Source: Pratylenchus scribneri
Lineage: Eukaryota; Nematoda; Chromadorea; Rhabditida; Pratylenchidae
NCBI GenBank assembly: GCA_030063045.1
Contig: JAQSEB010000058.1
Location: forward strand, 1,426,001-1,490,000
DNA length: 64,000 nucleotides
Direction: 5' to 3'
Made by a program: the position numbers and the translations under genes. Positions 49,301 to 61,329 of this stretch are shown here, in pieces. The notes under the pieces were generated by a model. The model was not told where the DNA came from. It ran no database searches and saw only the letters and a program-made list of their open reading frames with translations. Numbering within the stretch: position 1 is the stretch's first letter; each line of letters begins with the position of its first letter.

Positions 49301-51798
49301 GAATATTTTTATGGCCATAATACTTGGCCATAATGAACAATAAATAACGTTCTCATTACATTTTCCTAAATTTAGGTATCAATTTGTTCGGTTGACGGTG
49401 AACAACAACAACAAAATACGAGTGAAGCAAATTCAAGAACAACAACAACAACTGCAGAAGATGACAACAATAATAACAATTTGGAAGGAAATGTCTCTGG
49501 CAGTTTAGCTGAGGATTTAAACAACAATAATAGCACAAGCACAATGACAGCCAGCAGTAGCCAACAATCCATCCAAACAACATTATTACCCTGCATGTTG
49601 GGTGTAGGGCCTGAAGCAGAGGAAGAATTGAAAAGGTTAGGGAAAAAGGGGGAGAAATGATTGTTCCTTCGGGGTAAAAATACTGTAGCTGAAAATGAAC
49701 CCCTTTGTACAGTAACCAATTAAGATTCCTCTTCACTTATTTAGTTAAGATAAGTTTGAATAATAAATAATTTAGAATATTCTAATTGTTTAAATATTTC
49801 AGAGTCCTTTCTCAAATGGACAAAAAAGAATTGACATTGGCACAGCGAAGACAAAGCAACATGGACGTAAGTTATCGAAATTATTTTATTGGCATTTTTA
49901 GTCTATATTTGAATCAAAATTACCAAATATGGTCTCACAAATTATTTTTACAAATATTTTTAGTTTGTCCATCAGGCCAGTGGACGGAGGACATCAACGA
50001 CTTTGATTCCCTTGACTTCAGCGCAAATCCATTTGATTCGATCTCTTTGGCGACAGGCAAATTTCAAATCATTTTTTGGCATTTTTTTCTCCATTTTTTC
50101 AGGTTTATTTGAGTAAAGGTCCAACAGTGATTGGTCAGTGCTCGATTTTGAAAATAAAATAATTTATTGCTTTTTAGGTTCTCAAATAAGCCATCGCCTT
50201 TTCTTCAAGGAACCTGAAACTCGAGAACTCTTTCGAAGGGTGATTATAAATATATATATATATTTGAATAAATATATTATTAATTTAATATTAGAATCCT
50301 CTGCCACCACAATTTGTGAATCATGATAGTTTTTCAAAAGCACATTGCAAACAAATCTCGGAAATGATTGACCAGGCAATTCCTCCTCTTTTATTACTCT
50401 AATAGCCAATTCCTAGGTTGTTGAAAATTTGGATGATTTGGAAAATGTGAATGCAATTTTGGAAAATATTGGACGAATCCATGCTCGAAGTCAACTTTCT
50501 AGTGGGTTAAAATTCGAATTACTAAAGGGATTTTTAAATTCATTTCCTGAAGGTAAACTTTGGAATTCGGTGGCCGAAACTTTTATTGACTGTACACTTG
50601 GTGGGTTAAAATTGAAGAAAAAATAAAGAGAAATGGGCGAATTTTAATTTAATAATAAAAACGAATTTTAAAATTTGTAAAATAATTTTAAAATATATTT
50701 TTGACATAGTTTGAGGCTCGATTCGAAAAGATTGGGGAAAATGCATTAAATTAACATTTCCCAGAAAGAAAAAACACATTTTGGCGAACATTTTCCGGAT
50801 AGCTAAAACACATTTTGGCGAACATTTTCCGGAAAGAAAAAACACATTTTGGCGAACATTTTCCGGAAAGATAAAAACACATTTTGGCAAACATTTTCCG
50901 GAAAGATAAAAACACATTTTGGCAAACATTTTCCGGAAAGATAAAAACACATTTTGGCGAACATTTTCCGGAAAGATAAAAACACATTTTGGCGAACATT
51001 TTCCGGAAAGATAAAAACACATTTTGGCGAACTTTTTTAAAACACTTGAAAAAAGTGCAAAAATACATTTTTAAAAATTTCAAAAACACATTTGAATTTT
51101 GAATACAAATGAACATTTCAGAACACATATAAATTTCCGAATTTATTTTTAATTTTTCTAGAATGGGGTGATAGAAGAGCGAGGAGCGAAACCGTTCGCA
51201 AAGCCTGGGCCCTAATCATTGCATTTATGATTGAACGAATTAAACATGGACATTTGGAAGAGGTGAAACCATTCATTTTTCCCAATTATTTTACAATAAT
51301 GGGCACATTTTCAGCGTCGTCAAATCACTGCAATCCGCAGTACCATTGCATCTTTAGAACGTTTTGCTGTTGGCGGAACCGGAAATGAATCGGCCCAACA
51401 AAGTCCAAATCAAAAAAATCAATTGCCATTGCCCATGACGAATTGCCCAATTCGAAGAGTTTCAGCTATTGTGAATTGGAATTGAATCAACCGTAAAATC
51501 TCATCAATTTAAGGTGAACGGCGCCACCAATCGTCCAGTCAAATTTTCCCCTGACCAATTTCGAACTTTGGGTAATCCGACGGCAAGTTCTTCTCCTCTC
51601 GGTTCCCTTGTTTCGCCTGTGGCTAATCGACGAAAACCACTTCGGGTTCAACCTTCCCCCCGTTCCGGACGATCCACTTCTGATGTCCAAAGGCCTCGAG
51701 GATTACATGGGAGAAAGGGTTCAACTGATTTGGTCAGCGGCAATGAATCTTTGGCAATGGATGTTGACGATGTGAAGCCAATACATACGGATGTTTAA
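46339..51798 (+). CDS. Globin-domain protein with a long low-complexity N-terminus, 917 aa
   Basis: Seventeen exons keep phase throughout: 46339-46689, 46992-47188, 47404-47671, 47769-47918, 47968-48056, 48138-48361, 48402-48559, 49376-49635, 49803-49866, 49964-50056, 50103-50133, 50178-50239, 50295-50375, 50417-50600, 51162-51262, 51315-51470, 51514-51798. Residues 1-600 are Ser/Lys/Gln/Asn/Thr-rich with a charged, coiled-coil-like stretch (EEMRMEKLALARAIKEE). The globin fold covers about residues 604-770: A-helix Trp in LTSAQIHLIRSLWRQ, LFFKEPETRELF, E-helix His666 in FSKAHCKQISEMID, VVENLDDLENV, likely proximal His698 in ENIGRIHAR, and H-helix VRKAWALIIAFMIERIK. A basic tail of about 145 residues follows. 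A bound haem is therefore likely; the role (O2 sensing, redox) is unknown. Introns 3, 10 and 13 begin with GC (47672, 50057, 50376). Intron 14 holds a 34-bp satellite. Either ATG, 46339 or 46351, could be used. Confidence 0.85.
50760..51036. repeat. 34-bp satellite, array 4 (about 8 units), in globin intron 14
   Basis: Same unit as arrays 1-3 (TTTTGGCGAACATTTTCCGG core) with an extra A in most units. It lies between exon 14 and the H-helix exon. It is short and orderly, so it is a candidate for the source of the copy at 41 kb. Confidence 0.95.
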
Positions 51799-52592
51799 TA
51801 ATAATAATGAATATTTACCTACTCAAATTGAATGAGTTTATTTTTTTATTCATTCACTCTGTGTATACTTTATATTAATTTTTAATCTCGATGATATTAG
51901 TTTGATTTTGAATTTACTTTTTAGAAATATATAAATAAATTCAATCATCCGAAAATGTGTTTTAACTACAAAAATTTGAGAAAGACGCATTTTTATATTT
52001 TTTTATATAAAATGTGAGAATATAAACAAAAAAAAACAACAAAATGATGATTGTTGATGTGTATTATGATTTGATATAAAAAAAGTGGATTGAAATGCTT
52101 TTTAATGAAATTGAGGCAAAGAATATTTTTTGAATACCGGCCATGAATTATTCAAAAAACTATTTTTGATTATGATTATATTCTTTGGCTTTTTCAATAT
52201 TGAATGACCGAAATGTACAAAATTCGAAACATAAAAATGACATTTACGCGTAAAGGCTTATAAAAATTTTGGAATCGAAATTTGCTCAATAAATGCAATT
52301 TTGATGCTAATTTAGTATTATAGTAAAATTATAATCTTAAGCCTTTATTAAACGCGCAAATATGTACTTATTATACCATACTAAAAAAAGATAAATATTA
52401 TAGAGTAAATGAATCACATAAATGAGTAATAAAATATAACCGAAATTGAATTGAAGGTAGACTGCGAAAATGTTTTTTTTAATAATATACAAAATTGTTT
52501 GGGAATGTTTGGGAAATTTTGGGAGAGACAATTTAAAATGGCTTTTATAATTTGAATTGGGTAAAAGAAGTTTGATTGAGCTGGCCTTGCAT
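51799..52592. other. Gap between convergent globin and transporter genes
   Basis: AT-rich sequence holding the 3' UTRs of both genes; no further feature seen. Confidence 0.6.
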
Positions 52593-55036
52593 TCATTCTT
52601 CGGCTTCTTTGCTGGTTGGCAATAACAAATCATGGCGATCAATGAGCGGTGCCGCATCAGGAATGCGCGAATTCTGCCGTCGAATGTGCTTTTTCCTTCC
52701 AGATGGCAATGTCCAATTCAGCAAAATGGCCACAAAAACGAGGAGGGCGCCACAGAGAAAAGGTGGACCTGGGACAGGGCCCTGAAAATTGCAGTTTTTG
52801 AATTGGATAGAAATGGAATTTTATGAAATAGATGGGCACCAAATTCCAAATTGCTCTTAATAAATGGGAGTACTTCAGTCACTTTTCCTACCGTATTATC
52901 AATGGATATCCTCTCTTGTGAGCTGTTTTTGGCCGGTGCAATAATTTTACTATCAAATGGTTGAAGCCGAATGTTTGGAATGGGAAATTGAGGGCCAACA
53001 CCAATATGGCCGGCATTTTGTTCATCCGAATTCAAATCCATGCCGACGGCATAGAAAATGAAGCCAAAAAGTGCTGGGCCAATTCCCTGGCAAAGGCCAC
53101 GAATTCCTATGAATTTTTATTTATTTTTCTTTTATTTAAATTAAAGGCAATTTTTACCACTTAACAATCCTTGTACGGTTCCCTGCAATTCTTTGTCCGT
53201 TTGAAGGGACACAAATGCCGAAATTGCTGGATATGTCATTTGGGAGAGGGCGGCAAACAATCCGGCTAGCCACATTCTAAATTAGAAATAAAATTAGAGA
53301 AATATTCCCAAAATATTTACATCCAATGCGCCGAACCAATCCCATAAAGGATGAGTTGAATGAATTGGAAAATGAGACCAAATGTTATGGCCGATTTTGG
53401 GCCAGCCCTTTGAGTGATCATTGAAAGGAAACCGGTTTGACTGAGGACGGAAAAGACACCGACAAATGCGATGAAGAGTGCCACGGATTCAGGGGAAAAA
53501 TTGACAACCTAATTGGGAATTACTGCAATTTAAATTAGCACAAATTGGCACTAACCAATCTCAAATAAACAAAAATGACACTGAATTCGCCGGCCTCCGA
53601 TAAATATGACAAAAAGACAATCAATGAGAGTCGACAAATTGTTTGTTCATTTCGTAGAAATCGAAAAATGAAAAATGGATCGGAGCCTTGGCATCCGTTT
53701 AGAACATTTTCGGTTGTTGGATTCGATTTTCTCGACTTTTTCAGTGATTCTGGGACGAACAAAAGAATGAATAGAAGGTCGAAAACGGCAATGATGGTGG
53801 CCAGAAAAACGACGGCATCATCCGAATAAATTCGACTCAAATATGCGCCAAGTGCCTGAAAGAATGGCAGATCATAATCTTTTTAATGACAAATAAATGA
53901 ATTGTTAATGCGTTACATTTGATAGACCAAAAAATTGCTTAAGGGAATTTAGAATCTAGCCAAACTAATTATGGCTATAAAATGGATTTTGTGACCGAAA
54001 TGATGTGGACTATCATTTTAAATGATTCCAAATTTCAATTTCCATTAGGCCCCAAATTTATAAAATTCAAATCCGAACCGGTGATGTAACCAGGGCTGCA
54101 GAAAATGAAGCCGAAATGAGTCCGGTGGCCGTCGTTCTCTCATCCCTTTCTGTAATATCGGCTACAAAAGCCAAAACGACAGTAAAAGTAACGGAGAAAA
54201 GGCCACTTGAAGGGAAAATACAATTTGAATTAGAAATTCGAACAAAAAAACATACGAAATTGTGAAAAGGGCAAAATACCAAAAAGGTGAGATTATCAGA
54301 CAAGGGATGGGCTGAAAATGCAGAAATTGGAGCATATTTTTAAATGTTGTGTGAGATCAAAAATAAATTTGGATTTCAATTAAAATCCAATTAAAATGAT
54401 ATTTTGATTGGATATTGACTTTGAATTATGCAAATTTGAATGAATACCATGCAGGTAAAAAAGACAGTGAGCAAAAGGAATGGTTTTCGGCCAAATGAAT
54501 CGCTGGCGGCGCCAATCAATGGAGAACTCAGAAATGAGAGAATACCCTGGAAATTGCCAAAATTTTAATTTAATGAAAAATTAAATAATTTTATGAGAAT
54601 TTTTGGGCAATAATAGTATGGCCAATCCATTAATCCTTTTAAATCCAAAAATTCAAGGCCTAATCTATTCTAGGCCAAAATTGCCTTTGGGCATTTTTTA
54701 TTAAATCAAGAATATTCTGGCCAAATAAATTTGTCCTCAAAAAATAATTCATTCAAATTTTATGAACCTTCAAGCCGAGGATGAGCCCATTCATGAGGAA
54801 TTTATTGGCAGGAAAATTCTCCGCCAAAACATTGATTACCGGCACAGTCAGAAGACCCCATGAGAAAAATCTTTAATAAATTATTTTCAAAATTAGCTAA
54901 TTCCAAAAGCCTACTCAAGAAAAATAACAATGAAGGCATGATAAAGGCTAGCTTCACGAAAATTTAAAACAGTCATTGAAGCGGATGATAGACGTCTTCT
55001 GCAACAAGCGGACAATGAACGGGAACGTTTGCCCAT
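52593..55036 (-). CDS. MFS transporter of the MFSD14/HIAT1 type, 505 aa, complete
   Basis: Ten exons (5'-3'): 55036-54915, 54870-54768, 54546-54448, 54311-54256, 54205-54079, 53855-53556, 53508-53321, 53276-53158, 53106-52892, 52781-52593; all phases fit. The protein has the MFS motif A loop (GAASDSFGRKP) after the second membrane helix and text typical of the Hippocampus-abundant-transcript family: SLYHAFIVIFLEFFSWGLLT, FVADITERDERTTATGLISA, LVTSP, VFLSYLSEAGEFSVIFVYLR, and GIRGLCQGIGPALFGFIFY. Twelve helices are expected and the length matches the family (about 490 aa). The C-terminus is hydrophilic and ends PTSKEAEE. The animal family is an orphan solute carrier of endosome/Golgi membranes, with no agreed substrate. 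All nine introns are GT-AG. Confidence 0.93.
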
Positions 55037-56197
55037 GCTCTTCTGAAGGGATTTGAAAATTTATGCTATTAGAAGGCTTCAAATTTATTTCCAAAAATTC
55101 AGTGGAATTTAAATCTATTGAATCCCCGGCCATTTTAATAACATCGAAACGGCATATTTTTGACTTATCCTTCTAATTTTTCCAAATTAAATCCAATCCC
55201 CGGAAGTCCATATAATTTAAAAAATATTTATTATTCAATCAAAAAAGGAGCATTAAATTTACTCAATTCAATTTAAAAAGGAATTCACATAGTCCATCCA
55301 AAACATTGTGGGAAAAATTTACAAACCTAGTAAAAATTCAAAACATTTTTGTCATCCTCTGGACCATTGGCATTTGGCACAAATCGGTTTAATATTACAG
55401 AAAATTTTGCTTTTTTATAATGGAAAATGAAAATAAAAATTATTGCTATAGGACCAATTCCCTCTTATGCATTTCACCAACAATAATTTGCTTTAAACAA
55501 ATTTTCAGTATAATTATTTGATGAGTCAATATAGTATTTCACAAAGAAATGGATTATTATATCAAAAATGAATTAATAATAATTAATAGATGGTAAAGCT
55601 TTTATCATTGTTTAAATTTGGATGATTTAAATGTTTCCCTTCATTCCAAAAAAATAAGTTTTAGACAAATGAAAGAAAAGGGGAAATAATTTGATTTAAA
55701 GGAGAATAAGGGCATTTGGAACAAGAAAACGCTTACGGCGATCATCATTTTCTGAAGGGAAACACCTACTGTGGCCTGACACATTTTTAGGGTACAGTTT
55801 TATTTAACATCGAAAATATATTACCCAGAATATAATCGAAAAAAATTTGCTATGAAAAGGGCAGAAACACTTTTTGTAAACATAAAAACGAATATTACAT
55901 TTTTTCATTTTTAAATGGCCAAAATATAGTTTAATCACGAATTTGAATATGAATTGTTGATGTCTATTGTTTTATCATAAAATTCTCCCAAATGAAAATG
56001 AGACAAATTGAGAATCAATTGGAATGGAATGAATGCAAATTTAATAAACTATTTCTTTTAAAAAAGGTTGGATTTGTGAGAAAATACTGGTCTGAATGGG
56101 AAATTGTACAAAAAAATTTGCTACAATCAAATGGAATAATAGAAAATCAGGGTAAAATCCATCATATTTAGGGTCCAAAATTGCAGGGGCATCGTTG
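55037..56197. other. Intergenic region between complexin and transporter
   Basis: About 1.2 kb, AT-rich, holding the transporter's promoter side. No open frame with recognisable content. Both flanking genes are on the minus strand; the gap is longer than usual for a nematode operon. Confidence 0.5.
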
Positions 56198-56203
56198 TTT
56201 ATT
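56198..56203 (-). terminator. Polyadenylation signal of complexin
   Basis: AATAAA starts 3 nt after the TGA stop (56209-56207), implying a very short 3' UTR. Confidence 0.5.
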
Positions 56204-56206
56204 CGT

Positions 56207-56938
56207 TCATTTGCCAAATGGGAAGAAGCCTTTGACGGTGTCCAGTGCCGAATTCACTGCCGTTTTTGCTTTCTGAAATATATTTTTTTATTGTTAATAA
56301 TTATTCGAATAATTCTTTTTATATTCATGTAAAAATGCTATTTTTGAAAATTAGTTATAGCCCGAAAACTTAAAATTCGTAAGTTATTCCTATTCGAACT
56401 ATAAGCCTTATCGTACCTCGACATGTTCGGTTAAGCCCAATTGGCCAATAATCGAATCCTCCTCGGCCATTTCCGCTGCCAATTGATCCGGCGTTTTGTG
56501 CGCAGGCCCAACGCGTCCATCCATTCCCGTCATTGTTCCACCGGCCATTTCATCCTAACAAATTAAACGATAAGAATATAGTTAATAAATCAATTTTAAT
56601 TCCACCTTTTTGTGAAGGCTATATTTGTTTCGGATTTGATCGCGCATTTTCTCCCGCTCCAATTCCTGTTTTTCAATTTAATTTTTATTAAATTTATCAA
56701 ATTCCTCCTTAAACATGCCATTTTTCGGTGCTTTTCCTTTCGCCGTTCTTCCATTTCCTGCCGGGCCGCAATCACCTAATAATATGGATCCGGTAAAATT
56801 AATGTTTTTTTGGCCAAAAACCTCGGGATCTTCGCCATCCACCGTTTTATTCTCATCATCACCACTTCGTCCCCCAAGTGCTCCGGTCACCTCGTCCAAT
56901 TTATTGCCGACCATTTGTTTCATTAAAAATCCGGCCAT
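56207..56938 (-). CDS. cpx-1: Complexin, 145 aa, complete
   Basis: Small cytosolic protein that binds the assembled SNARE complex and clamps or promotes synaptic vesicle fusion. Five exons (5'-3'): 56938-56822, 56775-56719, 56665-56606, 56554-56417, 56272-56207. The N-terminus MAGFLMKQMVGNKLDEVTG is typical of invertebrate complexins. The accessory helix is AARQEMEERRKEKHRKM, and the SNARE-binding central helix is ELEREKMRDQIRNKYSLHKK, with the conserved R..IR.KY pattern. A linker holds KTPDQLAAEMAEED. The C-terminal helix (VNSALDTVKGFFPFGK) is amphipathic, as in forms that bind vesicle membranes through the C-terminus. It does not end in a CAAX box. Intron 2 must start with GC (56718, ATG|GCATGT), since the nearby GT would create a stop. 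Symbol given by analogy with the C. elegans gene. Confidence 0.95.
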
Positions 56939-58397
56939 TTTGTGGAAATTTATTCGAATTTATTTGAGTTAAATTGATTAAAATTTGAGCAAAATGAAAA
57001 ATAAATTATTAGAAAATATTTAGAAATTTCTTAAAAAAATTCAGTCGCGTTGAATAAGAAAAATAAATATTCAACAATTTTTTATTGGATTATATTCGAT
57101 TCGCTTCAATTGACTTTGTGAATTGTGATTTGTGATGTGAATAAAATTTTGAATATATTAATCTAAGAGCTTAGGCTTTTGATTTAAACTAATTATTACT
57201 AAGTTATCCTATCCAAATTTAATTCGGTCTCAATCGGGGCATAAATTGCCTAATAGGGGAAATGTTTTGAGAAAAAGCTTTTGGATGGAAAACATGGATT
57301 TTTGCTTTGTTAGCCTTATAAGCGGTCGATTTTTTTGGATGTTCCCGACCTTCAAACAAATGGGTAGTTGAGAATGGAGTGGGGCAACTTCAATTCGAAG
57401 CTAACAAAAATGGCACATTTTTGCTTTCCACAAGGAAATTTTCCTTTGGAATTCCGTCAAAGCCGCCACACATTCTCCCGTTCCCTTTCCTTGGCCCAAT
57501 TCTTTCTTATTGTCAATGGAAAAGTGAGAAATGGCCTTAAATGGGCCAATGAAACAGAGAAATGAAGGATTGAGAAAAAGCAGCTGGAAGGAATATAAAA
57601 GAAAAAGCAGCTTATTTGGTTGAAGGGAGAGGAAGGGAAATTTATCGATTTTGCCAAAATGTTTGGCCAATGCTTCTTTGCTTCTACTCTAGAAGACGGT
57701 ACGTTAAAATATGATGCCGCCGTAGGGAATGTCAAAAAGTAGAAACGTGGGAACATCGGCGTAGAATGGGAAATATAAATAAATGTTTAATATTCACGGT
57801 TGTGATGATGGCAAATTTCCACTCAACATTTTTGAACTTTGAGAGTGTCCTATTTTTATTTTATTTTGGGAATTTAATTTTGTTAAACTAGGATAATTAA
57901 TAATCTAACTTTTTTCTCTCTAATTTATTTAAATTTTTATTAATAAAAAAATCATCAAAATTCGGTGAATTAAATGCTGAAAAATATCAAATTAAAATGT
58001 ATTTTTATTAAATTAAATTACTAATATTTAAATTAAATGAGGATAGTGCGAGTATGGAGCATAATAATATTGCTGCAAATGAGAAAAAAAAAAAAGAATA
58101 AAAGCATAAAAATTCGGAAAAAATATATTTTGTATAAGTGAAAATGATATAAAAAAATGCTGATGAGGAAGTCACTTTCTCTTCTAATTCGAATTCCCTT
58201 AGAGCAAAAATCAACATGCAAACATCAAGCCTTGTTCCTTGTTCTTTGTAATAAAACATTGTTGGCAAATCCATTCAAGTCGATTGTCCCGAGTAAATTC
58301 ATGAAATGCTTCGGCAGAAAGGCCGACACAATTCCAATGGAAAAGTGAATTGCAGCCTTGGCTGATCGCAGTGCATTGAATCGCTTTATGCTGGGGC
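56939..58397. other. Intergenic region upstream of complexin
   Basis: About 1.5 kb. Should contain the complexin promoter. Overlapping open frames near 57370-57760 on both strands show no motif and no junctions. Confidence 0.45.
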
Positions 58398-61329
58398 TTA
58401 AATGTAAATGATTATAAAATTGTCGAAAATTGCCATAAAACGAACACTGATCTCCATTTGGCAATGGCAACAATGTCCTTGGGAATGAATTCTCTGATCG
58501 GGCATTGGAGTGAGGGAAAGTGGCACACTGTTTCGTTGCGAGGAATTGCATCGTTTCAATGGAGGCGAACGGCCGGGAACTGTGCAAAAATTACAAAATA
58601 ATTGAAATGAAGGAATCCACCTCACCTTTGAACATATCCTGTTGCTGTTGGAATGAACCGGGCATTGGGCCAGGTGTCCCATAAAATTGTGGAGGCGGTG
58701 GTGGAATTGGCCCTCCTTCCAAAGGCGATTTTCCCATTGCTTGTGCCTTCAAATTTGTAGTAATTTAATAAAGTTATTTGCAAATGTCCCCTCACCTGTT
58801 GTTGTTGTTCCATTTGTTCCCGTTCCTCCTTTTCCCTTTGTTTCTTTTGAGTCTTTGTTTCCTTTTTCGGTTTTGCCTGCCTTGATCCACCCGTCGATTT
58901 GCCTCCACTTCCGCCACTGCTCGAATTGTTATTATTGTTCGCTGTGGCCGGTGTCATTTGTTGGCCAGCGGAAGGAGGTGGCACAATTCCAGCAGGATTG
59001 GATGCCATCGCTTGATGCAATCGGACCAATGGGATCAGTGTGAGGCCGTTCGGACTAGGTACATATACCTGAAAATATTTTTATAGAGAATAATCCAAAA
59101 ATAAATGTGTGTATAATGTCAAATATTGAGTAAATTAATTCATAAATATTGAAAAATTAAAACAAATTAATTATTTTTCACAACCATTTTGTTCATTTCC
59201 CATGTTCGTTATAGTCTCCCATTTTCATAATAAAATGTTTAAAAAATTGAACGGACCATTGGAATTGTGTTTGCTGGTATTTTGCCAACCATCGCTGGAG
59301 GAATGAATGAAGCCGGAAAACCAGGATGAGGTTGAAAACCCGGTCTTATGGGCATACAAATTACTTGGCCTGGCATTGGCATTGGCAACAAAGTGGGCCT
59401 AATCATTGGCATTGATGTCCAACGACTCCAATAACCATTGAATGTGCCCGCTGGGTACATTTGTTCGAGTCTTTGACGGCCCTGGAAAAAAGAGTTATGG
59501 TATAGTAAAGGAATTCGAGTTAATTTTTGGCAGTTTTATATATTAAAAAAAATATATTAATTTTAATTAGTATAAAATCTTTTTTAATTTGTTCATTTTC
59601 CTTTTATTAATTTTAGCATAAAAGGGTGAATGAATGATTGGGCTGACCGCTGGATTGATGTAATTGCAGTAAGAGAATGGTAATGGTGGGTATGGGAGCA
59701 TTCCACCTCCCTCCTTCAAATTCGGCAATGGCACCATTTTTGGGTCGGATCCTGTTCTGGCCATTTCCGCCATACTTTTTGCTGAAAATTGAATCAAAAT
59801 TAGGCAAAATCAAATGATTAATCCCCATTAAAATTCTCTAATTCCCAATTCATTTGACCCATTCTAATTCTAACTATTTTCCGGTGGTTTTCCGTCCCAA
59901 TTGAGCGTACGGAACAATGGATGTAATTGTTGCTCTTGGCCATTCGGTGATTGGACAAAAGGCGGTTGTTCGGGCGCAAATGGGTCCCGAATGATGAGTC
60001 GATTTTGGGAACTGCTTGGCCGATGCAAATCAGCACCAGCCGAAGAATGACCCGAATCGGTGGAATATGGGCCTGGGCCGGCTGGGGGCGCAGAACCGGG
60101 CCCATTGAATGCAGCTGAATGGGTTTGATGGGAATGGATGTGGCCATTGGCGGATGCCGGCGTTTGAACATTTGGATGATGATGCGAAGTGAATGTGAAA
60201 TAGGGCTGTGAGGAAATATGGAAATTAATTCAGTTTAATTAAATGGAATAAATTAATGTTTTTCAATTATAATTAATTCATTTCCCTCATTTAATAATTG
60301 TCCAAATTTATCCAAATATATTAATCTGTCAGGCAGAATATTTCCTATTTAAATTCTATCACATTTATATGAAATTACTAAAAATTTTAATTTACAATTT
60401 TTCTTCATTTTAAATCAATTCTTTGGCCGTTTTTTTCAATCAATTCATTTTTTAATTAAAATAATTCACTACAAATTTCCGGGGACTTCCCATTCATTCA
60501 TTCATAAAATTGGGCCATTGATGATGTTCCTTCGGATTAGCCATAAATATGGCGCGGATTGGGAATGGGGAGGTGTGGCACATCTCCTTGACAGCGAGAA
60601 AACCACGGGCTTCCTCAATATCCCCTCATATTCTCAATACCACAAATTTTGGCCTTCACTATTCCCTGCGGCGATGCCAATCAAGATTCCATTCTTTTCA
60701 ATTCTTCATTTTCCCTATTCATCTTCATACCCCACCCAAAATATTTTATTCAAGAATTCAGACTAAAATGGGTTTTCCATCCAATTTTTTATATCCGAAT
60801 CTAGGTGGAGCACCATCAAAATAAATGGAAATCCTCCATAAATATAATAGATTATTCTTGAAATGTCTGCTTTAAAATCGATCCAGGCAAAAAATCAAAT
60901 TAACTAGTCTTATTCTTTTATTAGCCATAATTCATTTCATTAATTTGGCCATAAATATAATTTAAATAGAACCACTCCATCCACTGTTTAATTTAACTTA
61001 ACCACTACTAAAAAATCTTCCTTTTTTCCCAATTTTTATTGTAATTTCCCTTCCAAATCCACCTCCACTTTTGTGTCCATCAAAGCGGCTGAACCAGTGC
61101 CGGATGTGTTCGTCAAATTGGCCAATGGGCCAATGCCTTCTAAACCGTTCAAATCCTCCGGGAAATTGTCATCTTCGCCACCACTTCCTTGGCATCCTTC
61201 CTCCTTTTTCACTTCGCCCATTCCATCGCTTCCAAACGGGTCAAAACCGCCACCGGTGTTTGGGTTTTGACTATGTTGGCTGCAATTTGAAGCGGACGAG
61301 GAGCCGGGTGTCGGTGTGTCCAAACCCAT
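58398..61329 (-). CDS. Proline/glutamine/histidine-rich protein of unknown function, about 510 aa
   Basis: Six exons fit in phase (5'-3'): 60205-59875, 59781-59648, 59481-59257, 59068-58796, 58746-58626, 58579-58398. The content is low-complexity: His/Ser/Pro-rich at first (YFTFTSHHHPNVQ, RDPFAPEQPPFVQSPNGQEQ, LFRTLNWDGKPPEN), then Met/Pro-rich (MIRPTLLPMPMPGQ), then an Asn/Ser/Gly stretch leading into a basic charged run (KPKKETKTQKKQREKEEREQ) and polyGln. Such make-up is common in RNA- or chromatin-associated proteins, but I do not recognise the family. The first exon is uncertain: 61329-61063 (ATG, 89 codons, acidic, FDPFGSDGMGEVKKEEG) ends in a phase-0 donor that fits 60205. Its frame, however, also runs on to a TAA overlapping an AATAAA at 61036, so it could instead be the last exon of another gene. 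Confidence 0.6.

Noticed and set aside
52576..53164. Plus-strand frames over the transporter gene
   Set aside because: They are antisense shadows of phase-consistent minus-strand exons with clear MFS motifs.
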